Below, piece by piece: positions 1-9,660 of a DNA stretch of 47,700 nt. Numbering within the stretch: the stretch's first letter is position 1; each line of letters starts with the position of its first letter. Under the pieces are notes generated by a model, which was not told where the DNA came from, did not search any database, and saw nothing but the letters and a program-made list of their open reading frames with translations. The DNA comes from an uncultured Roseburia sp. (GTDB lineage Bacteria; Bacillota; Clostridia; Lachnospirales; Lachnospiraceae), in contig CANRYS010000023.1 of NCBI GenBank assembly GCA_947644305.1, positions 1-47,700 on the forward strand, written 5' to 3'. The position numbers were made by a program, and so were the translations under genes.

Positions 1-80
1 GGATTTGCCAGTTATGATATTTCATAGCTGGTAGGTCCTAATTTACGAAGAGGCAAAGCGATCCTGCCTGCGAACGGGGG
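1..80 (+). other. Possible structured leader upstream of the first gene (truncated by window edge)
   Basis: The 5' arm CCAGTTATGA (8-17) pairs with TCATAGCTGG (22-31) around a TATT loop with one G-T pair. A second short stem, AGGCA (51-55) with TGCCT (65-69), follows. No T-run follows the first hairpin, so it is not a clear terminator. It could be the 3' part of a structured leader or riboswitch, but I cannot match it to a named class and its upstream part lies outside the window. Confidence 0.3.
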
Positions 81-88
81 TTTTTGAT

Positions 89-766
89 TTGAAGAAGTTA
101 ATCAACACAAAGAAAAAGACTTGTGTGATCGGTGTTTTGGTTTTTTTGCTGTTTGTTACTACAGGAACTGTATTTTTTGTATTACAAAAAGATAATCAAA
201 ACCACGATGAGCATAAGAAAGGGGATGAACAGAGTGCAGAAAAAAAGAAAGAGGATAATTATCTTTCCCTGAGTGCTTCTGACAGGGAGACAGCAGATTT
301 GTATGCAGAACTCTATGAGATGTCCAGGGAGGACGTGGCGGAGCAGCAGAAAAAGGCAGGGGACTGGGAAAAGACCGCAAAGGAACTGGAAAAATTATTC
401 TTTACCATTTCGGAGAACAAAAAATATCAGATGGAAAAAGAGGGATATGCCCTGGAGGATCTGCAGGAGGCAGAGAGATTGTCAGTAAAAACCGGAAGGA
501 AGGCAATGGAACTGGCGGAAGCCAAAGGAAAGGTTTGGGATCACAGAAAATGGTCGGATATCGTGAAGGACAGTGAGATTCTTAGCACGGAAGAGCAACT
601 GGGACTGACGAAGGAGCAGGTGCAGAAGTTAGAGGATATGTCGCTGGAAAAAGAGAACAGGGTGCAAGTGGCGGTTCTGCTTTTGAATGAGATGTATACA
701 TTTGATGAAGTGATAGAGGAATTGGGTGAGGGAAAGACGGTTGAAGAACTGAAAAAGAAGAATTAA
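89..766 (+). CDS. Membrane-anchored acidic coiled-coil-like protein, function unknown
   Basis: This is a 225-residue protein starting at TTG behind a GGGGG stretch about 8 nt upstream. Residues 1-10 are basic and residues 12-33 are hydrophobic, so it has an uncleaved signal anchor or signal peptide. The rest is exported, very rich in Glu and Lys, and predicted from composition to be mostly helical. Its helical stretches have similar wording (for example SREDVAEQQKKAGDW near 107 and FDEVIEELGEGKTVEELKK at the end), suggesting degenerate helical repeats. It lies 39 nt upstream of the start of the large RHS/YD-repeat gene on the same strand, so it is probably co-transcribed and may assist export or anchoring of that protein. 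That role is inference from position only; I do not recognise the family. Confidence 0.75.
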   Translation: MKKLINTKKKTCVIGVLVFLLFVTTGTVFFVLQKDNQNHDEHKKGDEQSAEKKKEDNYLSLSASDRETADLYAELYEMSREDVAEQQKKAGDWEKTAKELEKLFFTISENKKYQMEKEGYALEDLQEAERLSVKTGRKAMELAEAKGKVWDHRKWSDIVKDSEILSTEEQLGLTKEQVQKLEDMSLEKENRVQVAVLLLNEMYTFDEVIEELGEGKTVEELKKKN

Positions 767-805
767 GATTGATTGTTAATTTCGTAAGAAAGGAGTTTGG
801 AATCT

Positions 806-3800
806 ATGGGAAAATTAGGGAAGGCATTGCTTGGAGCAATAATCGCTGCTATGATATGTGGAACTGTTTTATTCGCTGACAGCAGTATCTGTCAGGCTGT
901 GGGGGAAAACCTCACCGTTGGAGAGGTGTATAGCACAGCATTGGAAGCGTCCTACGGCGACACCTTCCGCAGCGTTTATCACAATCGTCTTGCCGGTTCT
1001 CCCCTTGAGTCAGAACAAATAGATGGCGTGGACACTGCTACTGGACATCTGTTGCTGTCCCGGAACGACCTTTTTCTAGAAGGAACCGGCGGGATGGATT
1101 TTGAACTCAACCGATATTATGACAGTAATGAAGCCAATCTTGGCCATGCTACTGTGGAATATACGGAAAAGCTGGAAGTAGATACAATCTGGGTTAATTA
1201 TACAGCCCTGGATGGTTCACAAAGACGGATTATAGTAAATGCGGCTGTCTGGAAAAATCATAAAAAAGCTCTAAAAAATTTATTAGTCAAATACGAAAAA
1301 GGTGAGGGCAGAAGGGGTGTGTCTTATGACGGAAAACCGGATTATGAAGAAAAAACCCAGAGGACAAAGATTGTCAGCAATAACAGGCATAACGTATATG
1401 GAGTGGCAAGTGGATGGCGCTACGATTTTCCATGGATCGAGACAGTTACCCTGACGGAAAAAGAAGGATGGGGAAAAGAACCCAGGTATCTGCACTACGG
1501 CAGCGCCGGAGTGATGACTATCGAAACAGAGAAAGATGATGCAAGCAAGAGTTATCATATCAAGGGGCTGGAAAGCTATGATTATAATGATATAAAACTG
1601 GAAGATTGGGACAAGACAATAGATGGGATTGCCTGTAAGTACCTTCTCCGGGACAAAACAGGACTCCGTACTTATTTCAATGAAAACGGAGTTGTTGTGC
1701 TGCAGAAAGATGCCCATGATAATAGGATTACTTATACGTACACAGATGATATCTATTTCAGTAAGATTACAGATTCTGTAGGACGGGAGATTCTTTTCCA
1801 TTATAAGGATGACGATGGGGAAAAGACCCTTACATCCGTAACTGTCCAAGGTCAGATTGTTGAGGGAGGCAACGCCGCCTTTGGTGGCGTTGCAAGTAAG
1901 ACTATCACCTATGAAACCGAGGAAAAATCCTATACTCCTCATTACGGGGACAGATTGAGTGGCGTGGTCCTTACCAGTGCCACGGTGGATGGCAGAAAAG
2001 AAAAGTATTCTTATAAAACAGTGGAGAGACTGGTCAACACCGCTGGTGCAGGAGTGGCATCCCAGCGTGTTTCTACCAACCAAAGTTATCTGCTGAATAA
2101 AATAATGGCAGATGGCAGCGAAACACACTATGAGTACCGTGCCTGCTCCCTGCGCGGGCAAAAAGAAGTTGGGACCGGACAGACCCGTGATGTTGTTACG
2201 GAGCAGTTTTATGTTACCAGGGAATATAAAAAAGATATCAAAACAGGAAAAAAATCAAATGGTGTAAAATACGATTATTTTCAGAAAAAGGGAAAAGATG
2301 ATCTCCGGTCTTATGATGATTTCCGGGAACGGGAGAAGGAGGAGAATGGAAGTGAAGGAAGCATTTATGAAGCATGGCAATACGGAAACAGTGGACTAAA
2401 GGCAGTAACTGTGGTTAGTTCATTTAATCCGAATAAGTATAAAACGAATGGGAAGTATTATGATTATACTTATAAGAAATCGAAAATTAATCCAAATACA
2501 CTGCGGTTAAAAAAGGAAACAAAAAAGAACGTATCGTTATACCTATATAATGAGAATAAATTGCTCACCAGTGTGATCAACTATGGAAAAGAAAAAGAAG
2601 AAACCCTGTATTCGTATGACAAAAATGAAAAGGGTTCTCTTGTCGTACTCGAAACAGGAAAATTTTACGGAAAAAAGGGGGAAAAGGCAGTCACGATAAA
2701 GCAGGGGTATATTTACGACAATTACCGGAATGTGTTAGAGAATAAACAACCTGGAGCATATCGGAAAAAGAATGTTGGAAAAGAATATTTATTCAGTAAG
2801 ACCTATACTTATTATAATACGGGGGTAGGGTATCCGGCAGAGGATACGTCGTTTTCTTTGTGTACTCTCATAGCAGAGGAAAACTACACATCTGCAAATA
2901 CAAAAATTATGATTTCGGGTAAAGTGGAAGAGGGTAATATTGACTATACCAGCATAATGAAACAGAAAAGTGTAAATGGAGGGGCATATAAAATAATTAC
3001 CAAATCGGATTATAAATACGATACTTTTGGAAATGAAACGCAAGAGAAGATTTATCCTGCTTACAGTACTTTAGGAGAAACAGAAGTTGTTCAAAATGAC
3101 TATACTTACAATAGTTTGGGACAGCAGACGAAAAAGACAGTAACATTGGCATCGGCAAAGTATCCTGAGGACAACCGAACCTATACCGAGGAAGAAGCCA
3201 CATATGATTCCTTTGGCAATGTACTTTCCCATATTAACGAAAATGGTCTGGAATCTAAAGTGGTCTATGACCCGGAGACAGGTGAGAAGACAGAAACTAT
3301 TAATGCCGTGGGGACTGATTATGAATCCAGAGATAAAGAATACACTTCCTATGACGGGCTGAAGAGTATGACAGTAGACGATGACGGCCGGGTAACTATC
3401 GAAATAGAGGATGCATTTGGCAATACGATTATCAGCAAGGACGAGGCGGCAGGTACATGGACCGAGAGTATATATGAATATGGTAGTGAAGCGGAGGAGG
3501 GTGAAACTGGGGAAGATCCCGATAGTGATACCGAAACAGAGGAGACAGCCCGGCTGATGGAGGAAAGGACATATTCCTTTGAGCCGGATGAAAAGCGGTT
3601 TATTATAAATGAAAAAGGGAAAACTGTACCCAATTTTTACATCACTGGAAAAGGAAAGACTATCTTAAGCGGCAGTAAACACTTTTATGATGATCTGGGC
3701 AATGAGATCGGAAATGCGGAGTTTAGTAATGGGGAACTGGACGCTGCCCATTGCACCTCCTGGAATTTCCATAAAAGTGGGACAGAGATAACCGGCGAAG

Positions 3801-6800
3801 AGGATGAGGAACAGACTATCTCCACCAATTACAGCAAAGTCTTAGATCCAGCAAAATATCAGTCAGAGGTAAATGTAGATAACTATTATGACCAATTCAA
3901 TAGTGCTGTTTTAAGGGAATCTATCACAAAGACTGTTACGGATGCGGAAGGTAGTATGTTGTCCCAGACAAGCACTGATATCCGAGGCGGAAATAGGGTA
4001 GAAAAGGTAACTACATATGAAATAGATGACTTCGGCAAAACAATCAAAGAAAACACGGTGACCAGAAAACAGCAGGACGGAACGTGGTTTCCTGCCTATG
4101 AAACGGAAAAGTCTTTCACTTCAGATGACGAGGAGAGTGTAAACCAGACGGAAACGAAGAGCCGGAAAGAGGGGGAAAATGACTGGCACTCCCAGACGGT
4201 CAGAACTGAATATGATGAGCAAGGAAAGGTCACAAAGGCATACACTCCAAGGGGAACAGAGGAGAATGTGGCAGCAAAGTATGAATATGACATTCTTGGT
4301 CGGATGATCCGGTCCGAGATTCCCCAGGAGAAGAAAGAGGGAGGTATTGAATTCCAGAAAACTACCATAAAATACGATAACACAGATAATGTGATAGAAT
4401 TAGAAGAGCAGATAGATGGTGACAGGATTGCCAAAACAGAATATACTTATGACAATGGAAACAACCTTGTAATGGTTAAAAGTTGTCTGGAAGATGGTAA
4501 GGCACAGTATGTTCAGTATGTCTATGATATTAAGGGAAACAGGGTGCGCCAGTTTACTGGAATGACCGAGCCGTTGACGCTGGCAGCTACAGAAATTGCG
4601 GATCCCGACGAAAATGCGAATGAGGAGGATGTTTTTTCGTATGCAGGAAAGACATACCGTGTACAGGTTAGTGGACAGAAGAAATCCGATGACATCCGGG
4701 AAGCAAGATATGAATATGACGGAAAAAATCGGTTGATTGCTTTTACGGATCCTGAGGGAAGAAAGGAAACCTATACCTATGATGTGAACAGCAATTTGAC
4801 AAAGACCGTGGATAAGAATGGTAATATTCTGAAGAATACCTATGATTACCAGAACCGTTTAACAGAGATGGTGGCAAAGGAGAAAAAAACGGGAAAGGAG
4901 ACAAAGCATACCTATTCTTACAATGCATATGGGGATGTGTCGGCACAGGACGATACTATCTTTACTTATGATGATGCATCTGGACAACTTACCAAAGAAA
5001 CCACAAAACTAACAAAGAATAAGGATGTAGTTAAAACCTATACGTATGATAGTGTTGGCAATAAATCTGCTTTTACTGTAAAAGTGGGGGATGATACCAA
5101 ACTTTCCCTGTATTACCATCATGATGGGGAATCCAAGCTGATTGCAGTTACGGATGAGGAAAATAGTCAGCTTGTGGGGTATTCCTATGATTTAGATGGA
5201 AATCTGTCAAAGAGGCAAGTATCAGGAAATCAGTTGACTACTGACTATACTTATAATTATCAGAATCAGCTAATGACAATGAAGAACCAGACAGACAGTG
5301 CCGGGGTCATATCGGAATATACGTCAGAATATCTTGTGAGTGGGCAGAAATCTAAGGAAATAGCAACATTGAATAAAGAAGGCAAGAAGTCTTCAAAGAC
5401 TGCAACATACACTTATGATTTGTTGGGACGTATTAATAAGGAGACTAAAACAGGACGTGATAACATTTCCTACACATACGACAGTAATAACAACCGGAAG
5501 GAAATGAAAACAGAAAATAAGGTAACTGCGTATAAATACAACAAAAACGATGAACTGCTCCGAACCGATACGTTAAAGACTGATACAGAGGAGCATTCTG
5601 TCGTAATTTACAAAAATGATAAAAATGGAAACCAGCTTGCTACGGTCAATCGCTATGAAATCCCTGTCGATAAGAAAAATGACACCTATGTGGATATCGA
5701 CGTCACATTGGGGGACAATCGACTGAACGAAAACGTAGTCAACCATTATAACGCTTTAGATCAATTAACTCAGACACTTACTAAAGACTATAAAGTGAGC
5801 TATACTTATGATGCAGAAGGACTTCGTACTAGTAAGACATTGAATGGGGAGAAGACTGTGTTCGTGTGGGACGGTGACCAACTGGTACTGGAGCTGTCCG
5901 AGGGTGGCAGGATTCAAAAACGGTATGTTCGTGGGAATGATTTGATTTATATGGATAAGGGCAATAATACCGAGAAGAGTTATTATGTGTCGGATTCCCA
6001 CGGAAATGTGGTGCAGTTGACGGATCAAAATGGAAAAGTTTTTAAAATTTACGAGTATGATTCTTTTGGTAATGAGGTGAATCCAGATAGAAGAGATGCT
6101 AACCCTTTCCGCTACTGCGGGGAATATTACGATAAGGAGACGGAGGAAATATATCTGCGGGCGAGGTATTATCAGCCGACAGTGGGTAGATTTTTAACGA
6201 GGGATACCTATACTGGAGAAAGTGATGAGCCATTAAGTTTGCATTTATATACGTATTGTGGGAATGACGGCGTGAATGCGTGGGATCCTGATGGCAACGT
6301 GTGGACATCTATAAAAAATAAATGGAATTCATTTTGGAACTCCGCAAAAAAATATTATAATAGTGCAAAAAGCTATGTGAAAAAATTCGTAAAAAATCCT
6401 AAGAAAACATCGGCTGAATTAATACGAAAAGGGGTTGATTCTTGGAAAAATTCATGGTTCGGTAAAAGTTTTTATGGGTTAACAAAGACAGGAAAAAGTA
6501 AGCTAGTTAATGGGCTATTAGCTTTGGGAGGATTTGAAAGGGATAAAGAAAATAATAGTATCTTTCACGCGAAAGACAAGTGTGCCCAGAAATTGTTTGG
6601 TTATAATGATTTTTATGATTTTGCTTTCGAGTCTGGAACGAATATTTCAAAACCTCGCAAATATCAATTTTGTGATGAGAATGACTATAAGTTTAATATG
6701 AAGAGGCAGTATGTTATATGGGCATGGAAAGCGGATTATTTGAATCTTGGAGCAGGATGTGAGGTAGGTTTTTATAACACTTATGGAAGTACCAAACATT

Positions 6801-7081
6801 ACTTTTTTGTACAGAAATTATTTACAGAATTAAAGATGAAATACAATAAAAAAAGTGTTAACGTTTATAGACCAAAATCACATTCCTGGTGGATTACGAT
6901 TTTTGATGCTGGCAATCAGGAAAATGTGGATCCTTCTAAGATAGGTGTACGATGTATCGCAGACTTAACTGTGTTAAGATCGTCTGTTCGGAATAAACTT
7001 ATTAACCGGCTTGAGGTATCAGAAGGTAGGTGGAAAATCAAAAAAAGGAAAAAAGCTACCTTTACATGGGACTATAATTAA
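806..7081 (+). CDS. Secreted RHS/YD-repeat protein with DUF4474-like C-terminal tip
   Basis: A 2091-residue protein. I chose ATG 806 over the in-frame TTG at 797 because the AAGGAG box (789-794) is about 11 nt from the ATG but would nearly touch the TTG. Residues 1-30 form a signal peptide ending near ICQA. Many YD-type repeats follow (YDSFGN, YTYDSVGNK, YDILGR, YSYDLDGN), expected to wrap into the RHS beta-shell. The conserved RHS core end is visible near residue 1780-1830 (YLRARYYQPTVGRFLTRDTY, then NDGVNAWDPDGN). The last about 258 residues are a variable tip, clearly more AT-rich than the shell. Words such as FGYNDFYDFA, LGAGCEVGFY and SHSWWITIF resemble DUF4474 from memory, so I call it DUF4474-like. 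The family is typical of surface or contact-dependent polymorphic proteins. Whether this tip is toxic is unknown, and no classical nuclease motif is seen. Confidence 0.9.
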   Translation: MGKLGKALLGAIIAAMICGTVLFADSSICQAVGENLTVGEVYSTALEASYGDTFRSVYHNRLAGSPLESEQIDGVDTATGHLLLSRNDLFLEGTGGMDFELNRYYDSNEANLGHATVEYTEKLEVDTIWVNYTALDGSQRRIIVNAAVWKNHKKALKNLLVKYEKGEGRRGVSYDGKPDYEEKTQRTKIVSNNRHNVYGVASGWRYDFPWIETVTLTEKEGWGKEPRYLHYGSAGVMTIETEKDDASKSYHIKGLESYDYNDIKLEDWDKTIDGIACKYLLRDKTGLRTYFNENGVVVLQKDAHDNRITYTYTDDIYFSKITDSVGREILFHYKDDDGEKTLTSVTVQGQIVEGGNAAFGGVASKTITYETEEKSYTPHYGDRLSGVVLTSATVDGRKEKYSYKTVERLVNTAGAGVASQRVSTNQSYLLNKIMADGSETHYEYRACSLRGQKEVGTGQTRDVVTEQFYVTREYKKDIKTGKKSNGVKYDYFQKKGKDDLRSYDDFREREKEENGSEGSIYEAWQYGNSGLKAVTVVSSFNPNKYKTNGKYYDYTYKKSKINPNTLRLKKETKKNVSLYLYNENKLLTSVINYGKEKEETLYSYDKNEKGSLVVLETGKFYGKKGEKAVTIKQGYIYDNYRNVLENKQPGAYRKKNVGKEYLFSKTYTYYNTGVGYPAEDTSFSLCTLIAEENYTSANTKIMISGKVEEGNIDYTSIMKQKSVNGGAYKIITKSDYKYDTFGNETQEKIYPAYSTLGETEVVQNDYTYNSLGQQTKKTVTLASAKYPEDNRTYTEEEATYDSFGNVLSHINENGLESKVVYDPETGEKTETINAVGTDYESRDKEYTSYDGLKSMTVDDDGRVTIEIEDAFGNTIISKDEAAGTWTESIYEYGSEAEEGETGEDPDSDTETEETARLMEERTYSFEPDEKRFIINEKGKTVPNFYITGKGKTILSGSKHFYDDLGNEIGNAEFSNGELDAAHCTSWNFHKSGTEITGEEDEEQTISTNYSKVLDPAKYQSEVNVDNYYDQFNSAVLRESITKTVTDAEGSMLSQTSTDIRGGNRVEKVTTYEIDDFGKTIKENTVTRKQQDGTWFPAYETEKSFTSDDEESVNQTETKSRKEGENDWHSQTVRTEYDEQGKVTKAYTPRGTEENVAAKYEYDILGRMIRSEIPQEKKEGGIEFQKTTIKYDNTDNVIELEEQIDGDRIAKTEYTYDNGNNLVMVKSCLEDGKAQYVQYVYDIKGNRVRQFTGMTEPLTLAATEIADPDENANEEDVFSYAGKTYRVQVSGQKKSDDIREARYEYDGKNRLIAFTDPEGRKETYTYDVNSNLTKTVDKNGNILKNTYDYQNRLTEMVAKEKKTGKETKHTYSYNAYGDVSAQDDTIFTYDDASGQLTKETTKLTKNKDVVKTYTYDSVGNKSAFTVKVGDDTKLSLYYHHDGESKLIAVTDEENSQLVGYSYDLDGNLSKRQVSGNQLTTDYTYNYQNQLMTMKNQTDSAGVISEYTSEYLVSGQKSKEIATLNKEGKKSSKTATYTYDLLGRINKETKTGRDNISYTYDSNNNRKEMKTENKVTAYKYNKNDELLRTDTLKTDTEEHSVVIYKNDKNGNQLATVNRYEIPVDKKNDTYVDIDVTLGDNRLNENVVNHYNALDQLTQTLTKDYKVSYTYDAEGLRTSKTLNGEKTVFVWDGDQLVLELSEGGRIQKRYVRGNDLIYMDKGNNTEKSYYVSDSHGNVVQLTDQNGKVFKIYEYDSFGNEVNPDRRDANPFRYCGEYYDKETEEIYLRARYYQPTVGRFLTRDTYTGESDEPLSLHLYTYCGNDGVNAWDPDGNVWTSIKNKWNSFWNSAKKYYNSAKSYVKKFVKNPKKTSAELIRKGVDSWKNSWFGKSFYGLTKTGKSKLVNGLLALGGFERDKENNSIFHAKDKCAQKLFGYNDFYDFAFESGTNISKPRKYQFCDENDYKFNMKRQYVIWAWKADYLNLGAGCEVGFYNTYGSTKHYFFVQKLFTELKMKYNKKSVNVYRPKSHSWWITIFDAGNQENVDPSKIGVRCIADLTVLRSSVRNKLINRLEVSEGRWKIKKRKKATFTWDYN

Positions 7082-7110
7082 ATCATTTATCAAGGAGGAG
7101 AATTGAATTC

Positions 7111-8256
7111 ATGAAAAAAGTATTATTCCTATCTGTTATAATGACGATGATACTGTCAGGTTGCAATTTTAGTACACCAGCAGATATTGACTTTGATGAA
7201 TGGGGGCTGGGAGGCCCTACCGAGCATGGGCGTTCCGCCCGGATTGGGAATGTGGTGCTCTATGATGGCAGTGCAAATTATGGCACTTATATAAAATTGG
7301 AAAATGACGATACCCCAAAAAAATTAGAAGATATAACAAAAAACTTTGCGATTGATAAAATATCGAGTTCCAATCAGTACTTTTATCTGTCTGGCAAAGG
7401 AACATCAGAGGAATGGAAAGGAAAAGTCAATGTGCTGGTTGTGGATATAAACGGGAACATCGTTGCGGCGAAGAAGTGCTGCTGTATCTGGATTTATGCA
7501 TGCAATAATATGATTTTAGGGTATTATAATGGGGATGAAGAGGATGAAGAGGATGAGAGTAGTGTTGGATGGGATGCGACCCGCAGGGAGGTAACACATT
7601 TTGTAGATGAAAAAGAGTTTTTAAAAAATGAGGAGGATGACATAGAAAACTGGACGGAGATCATCGGGGACAGTTGCAAGGTGGCTGGGAAGGAGTGGTT
7701 CCACCAGAAAAAGGATGATATTCATTCCGTTCCCTATTATACCGATAAGGTTTACAGTGATGTGTATGATGCGCTGATGTTCCTACTTTATGTGGATGGG
7801 AGAGAGTCGTCCGGCCAGGACACCAAAAAATCAGAAAAGTACATGAAACAGATGCAGGAAATTATGGGAGGTAAGGAGAAAAACATCGAAGTTTCTGCCC
7901 GGCAGTCTGGGGACAAACTATTTATTGTCTGCCGCGTTTACAGTCAGTCGGGAGGTTTTCTGCAGCACTTTACGAAAGATATCGAGAGAAGCCTGCTTTT
8001 GCAATATGACCCTGATAAGGACGCTGTTTATTTAGAAGATACTTATGAGGGAAAAGAAGTGGCATACTGGGATGGAAGCTGGGTGATCTATCGGAAGGAC
8101 AGAGAACTGTTTCTTGAAAATCTTGCAACCCATGAAGCGAATAAAGTCTTTGAGAGTGATGTTATCATCAATATTGATGTGTCAGGTGATATTGTAACTT
8201 TATGGGATTTGAAGAATGAAGAATTGGATCATTCACATACAGTTATTTTACAATAA
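7111..8256 (+). CDS. Lipoprotein downstream of the RHS protein, function unknown
   Basis: A 381-residue protein with a strong RBS (AAGGAGGAG, 7092-7100) and ATG. The N-terminus is a lipoprotein signal peptide with lipobox LSGC, giving Cys18 as the lipidated residue. The mature part has repeated short strand-like segments and an acidic linker (GDEEDEEDESS near 147-157). The C-terminal half alternates phrases such as YWDGSWVIYRKD and VSGDIVTLWD, as in beta-propeller-like sensor proteins, but I cannot assign a domain. It starts 29 nt after the RHS gene, so the two are likely one transcript. It could bind or chaperone the RHS product at the cell surface, or act as an immunity-type partner. Both ideas rest on position alone. 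Confidence 0.8.
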   Translation: MKKVLFLSVIMTMILSGCNFSTPADIDFDEWGLGGPTEHGRSARIGNVVLYDGSANYGTYIKLENDDTPKKLEDITKNFAIDKISSSNQYFYLSGKGTSEEWKGKVNVLVVDINGNIVAAKKCCCIWIYACNNMILGYYNGDEEDEEDESSVGWDATRREVTHFVDEKEFLKNEEDDIENWTEIIGDSCKVAGKEWFHQKKDDIHSVPYYTDKVYSDVYDALMFLLYVDGRESSGQDTKKSEKYMKQMQEIMGGKEKNIEVSARQSGDKLFIVCRVYSQSGGFLQHFTKDIERSLLLQYDPDKDAVYLEDTYEGKEVAYWDGSWVIYRKDRELFLENLATHEANKVFESDVIINIDVSGDIVTLWDLKNEELDHSHTVILQ

Positions 8257-8368
8257 AGGTTTTTGTGCTGTGTGACCATTTAGAATTGTAGTACCCTTCC
8301 ATATACTCAAATATAGAAAGCTGTAGTGCCTACAGGGAACGGTAACATTTTGGGAAGTTGTAACTGAA

Positions 8369-8397
8369 TTGACAAAGTACCGAAAAACCAATATAAT
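8369..8397 (+). promoter_or_regulatory. Sigma-A promoter for holA
   Basis: TTGACA at 8369-8374 and TATAAT at 8392-8397 are separated by exactly 17 nt. The start of transcription would be near 8404, giving a leader of about 25 nt to the holA TTG. Both boxes are perfect consensus. Confidence 0.9.
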
Positions 8398-8429
8398 AAA
8401 AAGCAGCTCACAGACAGGAGGCAGATGCT

Positions 8430-9407
8430 TTGCAGACAATCGCAGAACAGATTAAATCCGGTGATTTGTCCCGGTTTCAGTTGATTTATGGAGAAGAGCC
8501 ATACATGGTCCGATATTATAAAAATAAACTGAAAACGATGCTTTCTCAGGAGGGAGATGACATGAATGTCTCATCTTTTGAGGGAAAAGGGATTCCATTG
8601 GAGGAAGTTGGATCCCTTGGCAGTACGTTGCCATTTTTTGCTGAAAAGCGTCTGATACTTATGGAAAATACGGAATTGTTTCAATCCTCCAGTGAGATGG
8701 CGGATATGTTAGAGGAATTTCCTGATACTACATATGTAGTATTTGTTGAGAAAAAGGTGGATAAAAGAAACCGTCTCTATAAATGGATACAGAAGTACGG
8801 TTGTGTGACAGAGTGCGCTCTTCAGCAGGAAAGAGAACTGGTTCCGTGGGCAGCGAGGTATCTTAAGGGGTATGGAAAAAGCATTTCCAGAAAGACGGCG
8901 GAATATCTTATTGCCAAAATTGGTTTTCAGATGGATGGTATCGTGAATGAACTGGACAAGCTGATCGGATATGTGGGAGATCGGGAGGAAATAGCGGCTG
9001 AGGACGTGGATGCCATTTGCTCTGGTCAGGTGGTCGGAAAGATTTTTGATATGATTGATTCGGTGATTGCCGGAGAGCAGGAAAAGGTATTCCGATTGTA
9101 CGGTGACTTGTTGGAACTAAAGGAGCCTCCTCTTGTCATTCTGCATCTGCTGGGAAGGCACATTAACATACTGATTCAGATGAAAGAGATCGGGGGGAGC
9201 CTACCCGACAAAGATATTGCGAAAAGGGCAGGGATTCCTTATTTTACTGTAAAAAAATATAAGAGCCAGGCAAAACATTTTTCAAAGAAAACGCTGTACC
9301 AGCTTCTGGAAGAGAGGGCGGATTATGAGGAACGGTTTAAAACTGGCAGGCTGGGTGAACGGCTGGTGGCAGAATTCTTTCTTGTAAAGGCATTGACAAA
9401 AGCGTGA
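8430..9407 (+). CDS. holA: DNA polymerase III subunit delta
   Basis: A 325-residue protein of the HolA/YqeN family. Delta is the clamp-loader subunit that opens the beta sliding clamp, working with the gamma/tau and delta' subunits. Start TTG 8430 is set by AGGAGG at 8416-8421, 8 nt upstream; the nearby ATG at 8425 is out of frame. The N-terminal part (FQLIYGEEPYMVRYYKNKL) and the segment GKIFDMIDSVIAGEQEKVFRLY followed by PPLVILHLLGRHINILIQMKE are characteristic of the family. The C-terminal helical domain ends at ADYEERFKTGRLGERLVAEFFL. Length is normal. It has its own sigma-A promoter, and the tRNA-Ser gene follows within 70 nt. Confidence 0.93.
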   Translation: MQTIAEQIKSGDLSRFQLIYGEEPYMVRYYKNKLKTMLSQEGDDMNVSSFEGKGIPLEEVGSLGSTLPFFAEKRLILMENTELFQSSSEMADMLEEFPDTTYVVFVEKKVDKRNRLYKWIQKYGCVTECALQQERELVPWAARYLKGYGKSISRKTAEYLIAKIGFQMDGIVNELDKLIGYVGDREEIAAEDVDAICSGQVVGKIFDMIDSVIAGEQEKVFRLYGDLLELKEPPLVILHLLGRHINILIQMKEIGGSLPDKDIAKRAGIPYFTVKKYKSQAKHFSKKTLYQLLEERADYEERFKTGRLGERLVAEFFLVKALTKA

Positions 9408-9472
9408 AAAAATGGTAAAAATATATAGGTGCCTTTTGGTGCTGTTAAAGTCTAGCGATGTCGGATTAATCT

Positions 9473-9558
9473 GGAGACGTATCGAAGTGGTCATAACGAG
9501 AACGACTCGAAATCGTTTTGCCTTCACGGGCACGTGGGTTCGAATCCCACCGTCTCCG
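9473..9558 (+). tRNA. tRNA-Ser (anticodon CGA)
   Basis: The acceptor stem GGAGACG (9473-9479) pairs with CGTCTCC (9551-9557), with discriminator G 9558. The anticodon stem AACGA/TCGTT encloses loop CTCGAAA, giving anticodon CGA (reads UCG). A long variable arm (class II tRNA) and a T-arm GTGGG-TTCGAAT-CCCAC are present. CCA is not encoded. A possible promoter, TTGACA at 9393-9398 with a weak -10 near 9416, lies in the end of holA. Confidence 0.95.
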
Positions 9559-9575
9559 CTTTTGGTTTGTAAAAG

Positions 9576-9618
9576 AAAAACGTCGGGAAAACTGTAGAAG
9601 AAGTTTCCCGGCGTTTTT
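9576..9618 (+). terminator. Rho-independent terminator after tRNA-Ser
   Basis: The arm AAAAACGTCGGGAAAAC (9576-9592) pairs with GTTTCCCGGCGTTTTT (9603-9618), with one G-T pair and a 10-nt loop. The 3' arm ends in a T-run. Confidence 0.88.
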
Positions 9619-9660
9619 GCATAGCAGTTAATATGTGTGAAAGGTATGGCGGTTGATCAT

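Noticed and set aside
1-88. Cyclic-di-GMP or cobalamin riboswitch before the first gene
   Set aside because: A GGCAAAGC stretch recalled a riboswitch core, but the surrounding conserved segments are absent or outside the window.
1283-2161. 292-codon open frame on the minus strand within the RHS gene
   Set aside because: It lies antisense to a clear, much longer coding sequence, has no RBS and no recognisable domain.
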